Shown here: in pieces, positions 26,458 through 34,467 of the stretch
Layout: every line of letters starts with the position of its first letter
Position numbering within the stretch: position 1 is the stretch's first letter
NCBI RefSeq assembly: GCF_000720135.1
Contig: NZ_JOIU01000025.1
Span: 1 to 64,000 of the forward strand
Direction of reading: 5' to 3'
Length of the DNA: 64,000 bases
Origin: Streptomyces sp. NRRL S-1022
Lineage (GTDB): Bacteria > Actinomycetota > Actinomycetes > Streptomycetales > Streptomycetaceae
Made by a program: the position numbers and the translations under genes
The notes under the pieces: generated by a model
What the model was told of the DNA's origin: nothing
What the model saw: the letters and a program-made list of their open reading frames with translations, nothing else
Database searches by the model: none

Positions 26458-26990
26458 GTCTGCCCGGGGCCGACGAACTGTTCCGCACGACGGGGGGGAT
26501 GGCGCTGCAGCCGTCCACGCCCCGGCGCGGGACCAACGGTGAGGCCCGGGTGCCGGCTCCCGCGGGGGAGAGCGACGAGATGGCCGCCGCCGAGGACGCA
26601 CCGCAGTCGGTGCCCGTCCAGAGCGGTGACGGAGAGGGAGCGGAGCACACGGCCGCGGAGGCCGAGCCGGCCGACGCCGGCGAGTCCCGCACCCGCCCGG
26701 CGCGCCGGCAGGGGGCGCAGGAAGGTTCTGCCGCCGCGCAGCCGCGCAAGCGCGGGCGGTCGGCGGCCCGGCGGCCCAGCGGCCGCGAGCGGCACGACGA
26801 GAAGATCACCGTGTACGTCTCGGCCGAGGAGCTGATGGACCTGGAGCACGCGCGTCTCGTGCTCCGCGGCGAGCACGGGCTCGCGGTGGACCGCGGGCGG
26901 ATCGTCCGCGAGGCGGTGGCCGTGGTCCTGGCCGACCTGGAGTCCCGCGGGGACGCGAGCATCCTCGTACGCCGGCTGCGCGGGCGGTAG
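26442..26990 (+). CDS. Conserved protein with ribbon-helix-helix-like C-terminus, ParA partner
   Basis: Of the 182 residues, ~1-115 are disordered, Pro/Ala/Glu-rich and then Arg-rich (QPRKRGRSAARRPSGRER). Residues ~118-180 form a compact domain, EKITVYVSAEELMDLEHARL, then a helix ending in RGRIVREAVAVVLADLE, which looks like a ribbon-helix-helix DNA-binding fold. By position it may be the partner that links the upstream ParA-like ATPase to DNA or to the ScpAB complex; that is inference. The gene overlaps the parA stop by 16 bases (GTG 26442) or 4 (GTG 26454). Confidence 0.75.
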   Translation: MSRRVSLPGADELFRTTGGMALQPSTPRRGTNGEARVPAPAGESDEMAAAEDAPQSVPVQSGDGEGAEHTAAEAEPADAGESRTRPARRQGAQEGSAAAQPRKRGRSAARRPSGRERHDEKITVYVSAEELMDLEHARLVLRGEHGLAVDRGRIVREAVAVVLADLESRGDASILVRRLRGR

Positions 26991-27008
26991 CGGTAGCCTG
27001 CGGGGGCT

Positions 27009-28082
27009 ATGACCTCGTACGGAGCCCCTGCCCCCGGCGCACCTGCCGGCCGTCGGCGTGCGCTGGGGCGCGGCCCGGGCACCGCACCGGCCGAGCCGGC
27101 CGCCGTACCCGCCGGGGTTCCGGAACCGCCACCCACCGAGGCTCCCGAGCCCGAGCGGCCCGGGCAGCCCGAGCCCGGCGTCGCGCAGAGCGATCCCGCG
27201 GCCGAAGCGCCCCCAGAGCCCTCGGAGCCCGAGGATCCGCAGGAGTCCTCCGACGGTGTCTTCAAGGTCCGCCTGTCGAACTTCGAGGGCCCCTTCGACC
27301 TGCTCCTCCAGTTGATCTCCCGGCACAAGCTGGACGTCACCGAGGTGGCCCTGTCGAAGGTCACCGACGAGTTCATGGCGCACATCCGGGCCATGGGACC
27401 CGACTGGGACCTGGACCAGACCACCGAGTTCCTCGTCGTCGCGGCCACCCTGCTGGACCTCAAGGCCGCCCGGCTGCTGCCCGCCGCCGAGGTGGAGGAC
27501 GAGGCCGACCTGGCCCTCCTGGAGGCCCGGGACCTGCTGTTCGCGCGGCTGCTCCAGTACCGCGCCTACAAGCGGATCGCCGACATCTTCAACGAGCGGC
27601 TCGACGAGGAGGCCCGCCGGTACCCCCGCACCGTCGGCCTCGAACCCGGGCACGCCGAGCTGCTGCCCGAGGTCGTCATCAGCATCGGCCCCGAGGGCTT
27701 CGCCCGGCTCGCGGTCAAGGCGATGCAGCCCAGGCCCAGGCCGCAGGTCTACGTCGACCACATCCACGCCCCGCTGGTCAGCGTGCAGGAACAGGCCCGG
27801 ATCGTGGTCGCCCGACTGCGGGAGCTGGGCGAGGCCAGCTTCCGGGCGCTGGTCGAGGACACCGACGACACCCTCACCGTCGTGGCCAGGTTCCTGGCAC
27901 TGCTGGAGCTGTACCGCGAGAAGGCCGTCGCCCTGGACCAGGAGACCGCCCTCGGCGATCTGCTGGTCCGCTGGACCGGCGGGGACGGGGACGAGACACC
28001 GGTGGTCACGGACGAGTTCGACCGGCCGCCGCAGGTGCCCGAGGAGGAGAACAAGGGGAACAAGGAGGGGAAGCAGGCATGA
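27009..28082 (+). CDS. scpA: Segregation and condensation protein A
   Basis: The 357-residue kleisin bridges the SMC dimer in chromosome condensation. After a Pro/Glu-rich extension of about 80 residues, longer than in Bacillus, the kleisin starts with FKVRLSNFEGPFDLLLQLI and continues with the conserved SRHKLDVTEVALSKVTDEF and TTEFLVVAATLLDLKAARLLP. The C-terminal winged-helix region (~250-330) contacts SMC. It overlaps scpB by ATGA, so both are made together. Confidence 0.95.
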   Translation: MTSYGAPAPGAPAGRRRALGRGPGTAPAEPAAVPAGVPEPPPTEAPEPERPGQPEPGVAQSDPAAEAPPEPSEPEDPQESSDGVFKVRLSNFEGPFDLLLQLISRHKLDVTEVALSKVTDEFMAHIRAMGPDWDLDQTTEFLVVAATLLDLKAARLLPAAEVEDEADLALLEARDLLFARLLQYRAYKRIADIFNERLDEEARRYPRTVGLEPGHAELLPEVVISIGPEGFARLAVKAMQPRPRPQVYVDHIHAPLVSVQEQARIVVARLRELGEASFRALVEDTDDTLTVVARFLALLELYREKAVALDQETALGDLLVRWTGGDGDETPVVTDEFDRPPQVPEEENKGNKEGKQA

Positions 28083-28696
28083 GCGAGACCGCCGACCTCG
28101 ACCTCAAGCCCGCCCTGGAGGCGATGCTCATGGTCGTGGACGAGCCCGCGACCGAGGAGCACCTGGCACGGATCCTGGAGCGGCCCCGGCGGCAGATCGC
28201 GGACGCCCTGCGCGAGCTGGCCGACGAGTACACCGTGCAGGGCCGGGGCTTCGAGCTGCGCTTCGTGGCCGGCGGCTGGCGCTTCTACACCCGTGCCGGC
28301 TACGCGCCGGCCGTCGAGCGGCTGGTCCTGGACGGCCAGACCGCCCGGCTCACCCAGGCGGCACTGGAGACCCTCGCGGTCGTCGCCTACCGCCAGCCGG
28401 TCAGCCGCAGCCGCGTCTCCGCCGTGCGCGGAGTGAACTGCGACGGCGTGATGCGCACCCTGCTGCAGCGCGGTCTGGTCGAGGAGGCGGGCGCGGAACC
28501 CGAAACAGGTGCGATCCTGTACAGGACGACGAACTACTTCCTGGAGCGGATGGGCCTGCGCGGCCTGGACGAGCTCCCGGAGCTCGCGCCCTTCCTCCCC
28601 GAGGCGGAGGCGATCGAGGCCGAGACCCAGGAGGGAGTCCCGTCGTTCGACCCGGACGCGCCCGACGCGCCCGGCGGTCAGGACGCAGACGACTAA
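28079..28696 (+). CDS. scpB: Segregation and condensation protein B
   Basis: The 205-residue protein has two winged-helix domains: ALEAMLMVVDEPATEEHLARIL at the start, GFELRFVAGGWRFYTR in the middle, and AALETLAVVAYRQPVSRSRV followed by VRGVNCDGVMRTLLQRGLV in the second. It dimerises and binds the ScpA kleisin. The ATG overlaps the scpA stop. An acidic tail (~175-205) is typical of Streptomyces copies. The next gene, rluB, starts 13 bases downstream, so all three are probably one operon. Confidence 0.95.
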   Translation: MSETADLDLKPALEAMLMVVDEPATEEHLARILERPRRQIADALRELADEYTVQGRGFELRFVAGGWRFYTRAGYAPAVERLVLDGQTARLTQAALETLAVVAYRQPVSRSRVSAVRGVNCDGVMRTLLQRGLVEEAGAEPETGAILYRTTNYFLERMGLRGLDELPELAPFLPEAEAIEAETQEGVPSFDPDAPDAPGGQDADD

Positions 28697-28709
28697 GACG
28701 GAAACCTTG

Positions 28710-29771
28710 ATGCGAAGCAGCGGCAGCGGCAAGAGCGGCGGGCGCGGTAACTACCGCGGTGCCGGCAACGACAGGGACCAGAAGCAGGGACAGGGAAGGC
28801 CCCGCAAGCCCCGCCCCGAGGAGCGCCGCTACGACGTGGGCCCCGGAGCCACCAAGGACGGCCCCAAGGCCGGGCGTGGCGGTGCCGCGCGGGGCGGCGC
28901 CAAGGGCGGCCCGAGGCAGCCCCAGCAGGGTGGCCGTACGGCCCCCGCGCGCTCCCGTGAGTACGAGACGCGGGTCGAGGAGCGCAACCGCGAGCGGTAC
29001 GCGGGCAAGAAGGACGTCCGGCTGCCCAAGACCTTCCCCGGCGCCGAGCAGGAGGGCGAGCGGCTGCAGAAGGTGCTCGCGCGCGCGGGCTACGGCTCCC
29101 GGCGGGCCTGCGAGGAGCTGATCGACCAGGCCAGGGTCGAGGTGAACGGCGAGATCGTCACCGAGCAGGGCAAGCGCGTCGACCCGGAGAAGGACGAGGT
29201 CAAGGTCGACGGTCTGACGGTCGCGACCCAGTCGTACCAGTTCTTCTCGCTGAACAAGCCCGCGGGCGTGGTGTCCACCATGGAGGACCCGGAGGGCCGG
29301 CAGTGCCTCGGTGACTACGTCACCAACCGCGAGACCCGGCTCTTCCACGTCGGCCGGCTGGACACCGAGACCGAGGGCGTCATCCTGCTCACCAACCACG
29401 GCGAGCTGGCGCACCGGCTGACCCACCCCAAGTACGGCGTGAAGAAGACGTACCTCGCGGCCATCGTGGGCCCGATCCCGCGCGACCTCGGCAAGCGCCT
29501 GAAGGACGGCATCCAGCTGGAGGACGGCTACGCCCGCGCGGACCACTTCCGGGTGGTCGAGCAGACCGGCAAGAACTACCTGGTCGAGGTGACCCTGCAC
29601 GAGGGCCGCAAGCACATCGTGCGCCGCATGCTGGCGGAGGCGGGCTTCCCGGTGGAGAAGCTGGTGCGCACCGCCTTCGGCCCGATCACCCTGGGCGACC
29701 AGAAGTCCGGCTGGCTGCGCCGGCTGTCGAACACCGAGGTCGGCATGCTGATGAAGGAAGTCGAGCTCTAG
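28710..29771 (+). CDS. 23S rRNA pseudouridine synthase, RluB/RsuA family
   Basis: The 353-residue enzyme has a basic Gly/Arg/Lys-rich N-terminus of ~105 residues, an S4 domain (RLQKVLARAGYGSRRACEEL), and an RsuA-type catalytic domain with FFSLNKPAGVVST and the catalytic Asp in GRLDTETEGVILLTN. It should make a pseudouridine in 23S rRNA during ribosome assembly; the exact site is inferred from RluB homologues. The pairing with scpAB is conserved in many Gram-positive bacteria. The stop is only 14 bases before a 51-bp palindrome. Confidence 0.92.
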   Translation: MRSSGSGKSGGRGNYRGAGNDRDQKQGQGRPRKPRPEERRYDVGPGATKDGPKAGRGGAARGGAKGGPRQPQQGGRTAPARSREYETRVEERNRERYAGKKDVRLPKTFPGAEQEGERLQKVLARAGYGSRRACEELIDQARVEVNGEIVTEQGKRVDPEKDEVKVDGLTVATQSYQFFSLNKPAGVVSTMEDPEGRQCLGDYVTNRETRLFHVGRLDTETEGVILLTNHGELAHRLTHPKYGVKKTYLAAIVGPIPRDLGKRLKDGIQLEDGYARADHFRVVEQTGKNYLVEVTLHEGRKHIVRRMLAEAGFPVEKLVRTAFGPITLGDQKSGWLRRLSNTEVGMLMKEVEL

Positions 29772-29785
29772 AAGTCCCTTGCCTT

Positions 29786-29836
29786 GATCACCATCCCCCT
29801 TTATGGTCAGTGTGACGATAAAGGGGGATGGTGATC
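29786..29836 (+). promoter_or_regulatory. 51-bp near-perfect palindrome over the ribosome site of the ADP-ribosylglycohydrolase gene
   Basis: The arms GATCACCATCCCCCTTTAT (29786-29804) and ATAAAGGGGGATGGTGATC (29818-29836) are exact 19-base complements. The centre GGTCA-GTG-TGACG continues the symmetry with one mismatch, giving 23 of 24 possible pairs around a 3-base core. The right arm contains the likely ribosome site AAGGGGGATGG and ends two bases before the ATG at 29839. As DNA it may be a dimer-binding operator; as RNA it would hide the ribosome site and could also stop read-through from rluB. A classical terminator is less likely because no T-run follows. Confidence 0.85.
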
Positions 29837-29838
29837 TC

Positions 29839-30846
29839 ATGCCGAAACACGCGGCCACCGGCACACTGCTCGGGCTCGCGCTCGGGGACGCCCTCGGCTA
29901 CCCGACCGAGTTCAAGACCGTGCCGCTGATCCTGTCGATGTTCGGGCCCTGGCGGGAGCTGGAGCTGTCACAGCGCGCCCGGGTCTCCGACGACACGCAG
30001 ATGACCCTCGCGGTCGGGCGCGCGCTCGCCACGGCCCTGGAGCGCGGGCCCCTCACGCCCGAGCGGCTGGAGCCGCTCCTGCGCGAGGAGTTCGTGGACT
30101 GGTACCGGTCACCGGAGAACAACCGCGCCCCGGGCAACACCTGCCTGACCGCGTGCGGCCTGCTGGCCGGCGAGGGCCGGGCCTGGCAGGACGCCAGCCA
30201 GACCGGCTCCAAGGGCTGCGGCGCCAACATGCGAGTCGCGCCCGTCGGCCTCGTCCCCGGACTGACCGACGAACAGCGCGCCGGCGCCGCCCAGTTGCAG
30301 GCCGCGCTCACCCACGGCCACCCCACCGCGCTGGCCGCCTCCGACCTCACCGCCCACGCCGTCCACCTGCTCGCCCGGGGCACCGACCCGGCCGGGCTCG
30401 TCGGCCGGCTGCGCTCGTACGCCCTGGACCACCGCACCCGCTACGACCACACCTGGCTCGGCGACCTGTGGACCCGCTCCCAGGACCCCACCCCCGAGCA
30501 CTTCATCGCGCGCGGCTGGGACGAGTGCCTGGAGATCCTCGGCCGCCTCCAGGAGGCCGTGCGGACCGTCTCCCCGGAGAGCGACCCGTGCCTGGCCACC
30601 GGCGAGGGCTGGATCGCCGAGGAGGCCCTCGCCACCGGTCTGCTGAGCTTCCTGCTCTTCCCGGACGAGCCGGTGACCGCGCTGCGCCGGGCCGCCTGCA
30701 CCGCCGGCGACTCCGACTCCCTCGCCTGCCTCACCGGCGCCTTCGCGGGCGCCTGGCTGGGCGTGGACGTCTGGCCCGCCGACTGGACCGGGCGGATCGA
30801 GTACCGAGGCGACCTGTTGGCCCTCGGAGCGCTCTGGGACGCTTAG
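29839..30846 (+). CDS. ADP-ribosylglycohydrolase family protein
   Basis: The 335-residue protein is of the ARH/DraG fold. The metal-binding motifs are present: ATGTLLGLALGDALGYPTEF at the N-terminus, VSDDTQMTLAVGRAL (~55), the loop TGSKGCGANMRVAPVG, and the C-terminal ACTAGDSDSLACLTGAFAGAWLG. Such enzymes remove ADP-ribose from protein, nucleic acid or O-acetyl-ADP-ribose. The ATG at 29839 is chosen; an in-frame ATG at 29803 lies inside the palindrome. The next gene, a nucleotidyltransferase, begins four bases after the stop, so they form an operon. Confidence 0.9.
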   Translation: MPKHAATGTLLGLALGDALGYPTEFKTVPLILSMFGPWRELELSQRARVSDDTQMTLAVGRALATALERGPLTPERLEPLLREEFVDWYRSPENNRAPGNTCLTACGLLAGEGRAWQDASQTGSKGCGANMRVAPVGLVPGLTDEQRAGAAQLQAALTHGHPTALAASDLTAHAVHLLARGTDPAGLVGRLRSYALDHRTRYDHTWLGDLWTRSQDPTPEHFIARGWDECLEILGRLQEAVRTVSPESDPCLATGEGWIAEEALATGLLSFLLFPDEPVTALRRAACTAGDSDSLACLTGAFAGAWLGVDVWPADWTGRIEYRGDLLALGALWDA

Positions 30847-30850
30847 CCCC

Positions 30851-31600
30851 ATGATCGACGACCTCGACATCGACCTGACCCCGGTGGTCGCGGAACAGCC
30901 CGACCCGCTGCTGTTCGCCACCGTCTCCGGAGCCCACCTGTACGGCTTCCCCTCGCAGGACTCCGACGTGGACCTGCGGGGCGTCCACCTGCTCCCCGCC
31001 GCCGACCTCGTCGGGCTGCACGAGCCGGAGGAGACCCGCTCGCGGGCCTGGGTCCGCTACGGCGTCGAGCTGGACCTCGTCACCCACGACCTGCGCAAGT
31101 TCGTCCGGCTGATGCTCCGCCGCAACGGCTATGTGCTGGAGCAGCTGCTGTCGCCCCTGGTCGTGCACACCTCCGAGGCGCACCGGGAGCTGGCCGCCCT
31201 GGCCCCCGGCGTCCTCACCAGCCACCACGCCCACCACTACCGCGGGTTCGCGGTGACCCAGTGGCGGCTGTTCGAGAAGACCGGCGAACTCAAGCCGCTG
31301 CTCTACACCTTCCGCGTGCTGCTCACCGGCGTCCACCTCATGCGCAGCGGCGAGGTCCAGGCCCATCTGCCCACGCTCCTGGAGCAGGTCGGCGGGCCCG
31401 GCTACCTGCCCGAGCTGATAGCCGCCAAGGGGGAGCGGGAGCACGGCAGGGCCGACATCGACCACGCGCGCGCGGAGGCCGACGTGGAGCGGCTGCACGC
31501 CGTGCTCGACGAGGCGCAGGCCGGTTCAGCCCTGCCCGAAGCGGCCGGCGCCCACGACGCCCTGCACGACCTGGTGGTCCGGCTCCGCCTGGACTGCTGA
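30851..31600 (+). CDS. DNA polymerase beta-superfamily nucleotidyltransferase (RlaP/COG3541-like)
   Basis: The 249-residue protein has the catalytic fingerprint FATVSGAHLYGFPSQDSDVD (~20-39): a G-[AS]-x-x-x-G turn followed by the two metal-binding aspartates in DSDVDLRG. It continues with LDLVTHDLRKFVRLMLRRNGYVLEQL and HHYRGFAVTQWRLF, which fit the RlaP-type family often found with RNA ligases and other RNA-repair genes. The substrate is unknown; it probably adds a nucleotide to RNA or a small molecule. It is co-transcribed with the ADP-ribosylglycohydrolase, and its last 75 bases overlap the convergent second nucleotidyltransferase gene. Confidence 0.85.
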   Translation: MIDDLDIDLTPVVAEQPDPLLFATVSGAHLYGFPSQDSDVDLRGVHLLPAADLVGLHEPEETRSRAWVRYGVELDLVTHDLRKFVRLMLRRNGYVLEQLLSPLVVHTSEAHRELAALAPGVLTSHHAHHYRGFAVTQWRLFEKTGELKPLLYTFRVLLTGVHLMRSGEVQAHLPTLLEQVGGPGYLPELIAAKGEREHGRADIDHARAEADVERLHAVLDEAQAGSALPEAAGAHDALHDLVVRLRLDC

Positions 31601-32269
31601 GGCCCGCCGCACCCGGTACAGGAAGCCGGCCACGCGTGCCTGGTCCGGCTCCGGCGGCAGCGGGCTGCCCCGCAGGGCCTCCTCGCCCTCGGCCGCCAGC
31701 CGGACCATCCAGGCCTCGGCCCGTGTCCACGGCACCTCGCCGCGCTTCACCGCCAGCAGGGACTCGCGGCACTCGCCGACGTCGATCCGCAGCTCGCCGG
31801 TGCGCAGCAGGTCCCGGGCGCTCATCAGCAGGCGCAGCAGGTGCATCGCGTGCTTCCAGCGCGGGGCGCCCGTGGTGCGGATGTCGGCCTCCAGCTTCTT
31901 GCGCTGGCCGAGGGCGTAGCGGGTGAAGGTGGCGTAGGCCTGCCGGGACAGGAAGGCGCCGCGCAGGGACAGCAGCTCGCGGCCGGTGTCGTCCAGGTGC
32001 TCCACCAGCGGGGAGTGCAGGCACTCCAGGATGTTCGGGTTGCCGCGCAGCGCCAGCTCGCAGAACCGCTCCAGCTCCCAGGAGAACTGCTCCTCACCCG
32101 GCCCGTCCACGTGCGTCGGCGGCTTCTCGAACCGCCAGAACAGCGGGGTCGGCGCGAGGAACACCCCGCGCCGGTCGGTGTCGCTGGCGTCCGTCGCCAG
32201 GCCGAAGGCGCGGGAGCCCATGACACAGGCGTAGATCGTGTGGTCGCGTACCAGGTCCTGCGGCTGCAT
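31526..32269 (-). CDS. Second DNA polymerase beta-superfamily nucleotidyltransferase (RlaP/COG3541-like)
   Basis: The 247-residue paralogue has an intact catalytic turn, CVMGSRAFGLATDASDTDRRG (~15-35), and family blocks LERFCELALRGNPNILECL and RWKHAMHLLRLLMSARDLL. It differs strongly from the first copy, so the two are old subfamilies rather than a recent duplication. It reads toward the first copy and overlaps its 3' end by 75 bases. The start is ATG 32269, and the Rieske gene lies just upstream on the same strand. The activity is inferred from the fold only. Confidence 0.85.
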   Translation of the reverse strand: MQPQDLVRDHTIYACVMGSRAFGLATDASDTDRRGVFLAPTPLFWRFEKPPTHVDGPGEEQFSWELERFCELALRGNPNILECLHSPLVEHLDDTGRELLSLRGAFLSRQAYATFTRYALGQRKKLEADIRTTGAPRWKHAMHLLRLLMSARDLLRTGELRIDVGECRESLLAVKRGEVPWTRAEAWMVRLAAEGEEALRGSPLPPEPDQARVAGFLYRVRRASAVQAEPDHQVVQGVVGAGRFGQG

Positions 32270-32291
32270 CCCCGGAGCGTACGTGGCCCCC

Positions 32292-32771
32292 TCAGTGCAG
32301 GCGGATCGATTTTCCGTCCACCGTGATCGAGCGTCCGGGCAGCGGCCTGGTCGCCGGACCGTGGGCCACCGACCCGTCGTCGATCCGGAACCTGCTGCCG
32401 TGGCAGGGGCAGTCGATGGTGCCGTCCGCCACCGCGTTCACCGTGCAGCCCTGGTGCGTGCAGATCGCCGAGAAAGCCTTGAAGTCGCCCTTCTTGGGCT
32501 GGGTGACCACCACCTTCTCCTTCTTGAACACCTTGCCGCCGCCCTCCGGGATGTCGCTCGTCCGCGCCAGCGCCTTCCCGTCGGCAGCCGTTTCCTCCGC
32601 GGCCGGTGACATCGACATCGACGCGGGCATCGACGCGGGCATCGACGGCGACGGCGGGGAAGACGCCGGAGCGGCCTCGCCCGCGTCCTTGCCGCCGCAT
32701 CCCACGCATCCCATGGCGAGCGCACCGGCGCCCGAGGCGAGAACTGTCCGCCGTGTCGCTGGCTGGGGCAT
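32292..32771 (-). CDS. Rieske [2Fe-2S] protein, probable Tat-exported lipoprotein
   Basis: The 159-residue protein begins with a twin-arginine signal (TRRTVLASGAGALAMGCVGC); the Cys after the hydrophobic stretch fits a lipobox, so it is probably anchored outside the membrane. A linker with repeated MPAS (~40-55) is followed by a complete Rieske domain: CTHQGC (~100) and CPCHGSRF (~118) supply the Cys and His cluster ligands. It is an electron carrier of unknown partner; no oxygenase or cytochrome genes are near. ATG 32771 has GGAGG upstream; an ATG at 32846 lies before the signal peptide and is less likely. Confidence 0.88.
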   Translation of the reverse strand: MPQPATRRTVLASGAGALAMGCVGCGGKDAGEAAPASSPPSPSMPASMPASMSMSPAAEETAADGKALARTSDIPEGGGKVFKKEKVVVTQPKKGDFKAFSAICTHQGCTVNAVADGTIDCPCHGSRFRIDDGSVAHGPATRPLPGRSITVDGKSIRLH

Positions 32772-32918
32772 GTCAGACCTCCGTACAGACGTGCATACCG
32801 GTGGATACCGGAACGTACGCATCGTCTCAGCGGGCGAGCGGCGCACGCTCGCCCCGCGCGGGCTGACTAGGCTGGACGGACCAAGAACCAGACACGCACG
32901 TCAGCGAGGAGCAGCGCC

Positions 32919-33281
32919 GTGGCGGTACGAGCGGTCCGGGGGGCCGTGCAACTGGAGCGGGACGAGGCCGGCCACATGGAGGAGCGGGTCGGGGCCCTGC
33001 TCACCGCCGTCCTGGAGCGGAACGGGCTGACCGCCGACGACCTGATCAGCATCTGGTTCACGGCCACCCCCGACCTGCACAGCGACTTCCCGGCCGCCGC
33101 CGCCCGCGGGCTCGGCATCCTCGACGTCCCCCTGATCTGCGCCCAGGAGCTGGACATCGAGGGCGCCATGCCCCGGGTCGTACGGATCCTCGCGCACATC
33201 GAGTCGGACACGCCGCGCACCGACATCCACCACGTCTACCTCGGCGCCGCGGCCGCCCTGCGCAAGGACATCGCCCAGTGA
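32919..33281 (+). CDS. aroH: Chorismate mutase, AroH type
   Basis: The 120-residue enzyme is of the trimeric AroH (Bacillus-type) class, turning chorismate into prephenate for Phe and Tyr synthesis. Active-site signatures are AVRGAVQLERDE (Arg near the start), TATPDLHSDFPA, VPLICAQELDIEGAMPRVVR and the C-terminal HVYLGAAAALRKD. The start is GTG 32919. It overlaps the prephenate dehydrogenase gene by GTGA, so chorismate to tyrosine-branch flow is encoded in one unit. Confidence 0.95.
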   Translation: MAVRAVRGAVQLERDEAGHMEERVGALLTAVLERNGLTADDLISIWFTATPDLHSDFPAAAARGLGILDVPLICAQELDIEGAMPRVVRILAHIESDTPRTDIHHVYLGAAAALRKDIAQ

Positions 33282-34363
33282 GAACCGCACTCGTCATCGG
33301 TACCGGCCTGATCGGCACCTCCGCCGCCCTGGCCCTCGTCCAGCGCGGGGTCACCGTCCACCTCGCCGACCACGACCCCGGCCAGGCCCGCACCGCCGCC
33401 GCGCTGGGCGCCGGCACCGACGAGGCCCCCGAGGGCCCGGTCGACCTCGCGATCGTGGCCGCCCCGCCCGCCCACGTGGCCCGGGTGCTCGCCGACGCCA
33501 TGCGCCGGGGCGTGGCCCGCGGCTACGTCGACGTCGCCAGCGTCAAGGGCGGCCCCCGCCGCGAGCTGGAGGCGCTCGGCCTGGACCTCACCGCGTACAT
33601 CGGCAGCCACCCCATGTCGGGCCGGGAGAAGTCCGGCCCGCTGGCCGCCACCGGCGACCTCTTCGAGGGCCGCCCCTGGGTGCTCACCCCGACCCGGGAC
33701 ACCGACACCGAGGTGCTGAACCTCGCCCTGGAACTGGTCTCGCACTGCCGGGCCGTCCCGGTCGTCATGGACGCCGACGCCCACGACCGCGCCGTCGCCC
33801 TCGTCTCCCACATGCCCCACCTGGTGTCCAGCCTGGTCGCCGCGCGCCTGGAGCACGCCGAGGAGGTGGCCGTACGACTGTGCGGGCAGGGCATCCGGGA
33901 CGTGACCCGGATCGCCGCCTCCGACCCGCGCATGTGGATCGACATCCTGTCCGCGAACCCGGGACCGGTCGCCGACCTGCTCTCCGACGTCGCCGCCGAC
34001 CTGGACGAGACGGTCCGGGCGCTGCGCGCCCTGCAGTCCTCCGACGAGGACAAGCGCGGCGAGGGCACCGCCGGCATCGAGGACGTGCTGCGCCGCGGGA
34101 ACGCGGGCCAGGTGCGGGTACCCGGCAAGCACGGCAGCGCCCCGCGCGTGTACGAGACCGTCGTCGTCCTCATCGACGACCAGCCCGGCCAGCTCGCCCG
34201 GATCTTCGCGGACGCGGGCCGGGCCGGGGTCAACATCGAGGACGTCCGGATCGAGCACGCCACCGGGCAGCAGGCCGGACTGGTCCAGCTGAGCGTGGAG
34301 CCGAAGGCGGCGGGGCCGCTGACCGCCGCGCTGCGGGAGCGCGGCTGGGCGCTGCGGCAGTAG
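33278..34363 (+). CDS. tyrA: Prephenate dehydrogenase
   Basis: The 361-residue enzyme oxidises prephenate to 4-hydroxyphenylpyruvate for tyrosine. It starts with an NAD(P)-binding GTGLIGTSAALAL motif, carries the catalytic-region GSHPMSGREKSGP and DAHDRAVALVSHMPHL, and ends with an ACT domain (~285-361, VVVLIDDQPGQLARIF), which suggests feedback control by an amino acid. The GTG start overlaps aroH. It is followed by a 104-base gap with the start of the cmk-der operon. Confidence 0.95.
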   Translation: MRTALVIGTGLIGTSAALALVQRGVTVHLADHDPGQARTAAALGAGTDEAPEGPVDLAIVAAPPAHVARVLADAMRRGVARGYVDVASVKGGPRRELEALGLDLTAYIGSHPMSGREKSGPLAATGDLFEGRPWVLTPTRDTDTEVLNLALELVSHCRAVPVVMDADAHDRAVALVSHMPHLVSSLVAARLEHAEEVAVRLCGQGIRDVTRIAASDPRMWIDILSANPGPVADLLSDVAADLDETVRALRALQSSDEDKRGEGTAGIEDVLRRGNAGQVRVPGKHGSAPRVYETVVVLIDDQPGQLARIFADAGRAGVNIEDVRIEHATGQQAGLVQLSVEPKAAGPLTAALRERGWALRQ

Positions 34364-34467
34364 CACGGCCGCACGCGTCCGGACGAGTGACCCGCACCCA
34401 GTAACCTTGTGCGGGGCGCTCTCGCTCCCCGCCTCCCGACCGCACCGCACCAGGAAGGTGTCCCCCC

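Noticed and set aside
25282..26990. Chromosomal origin-partition locus parAB
   Set aside because: The partner is not ParB, no GTTTCACGTGAAAC-type parS or oriC gene is near; the scpAB linkage points to the second parA-like locus.
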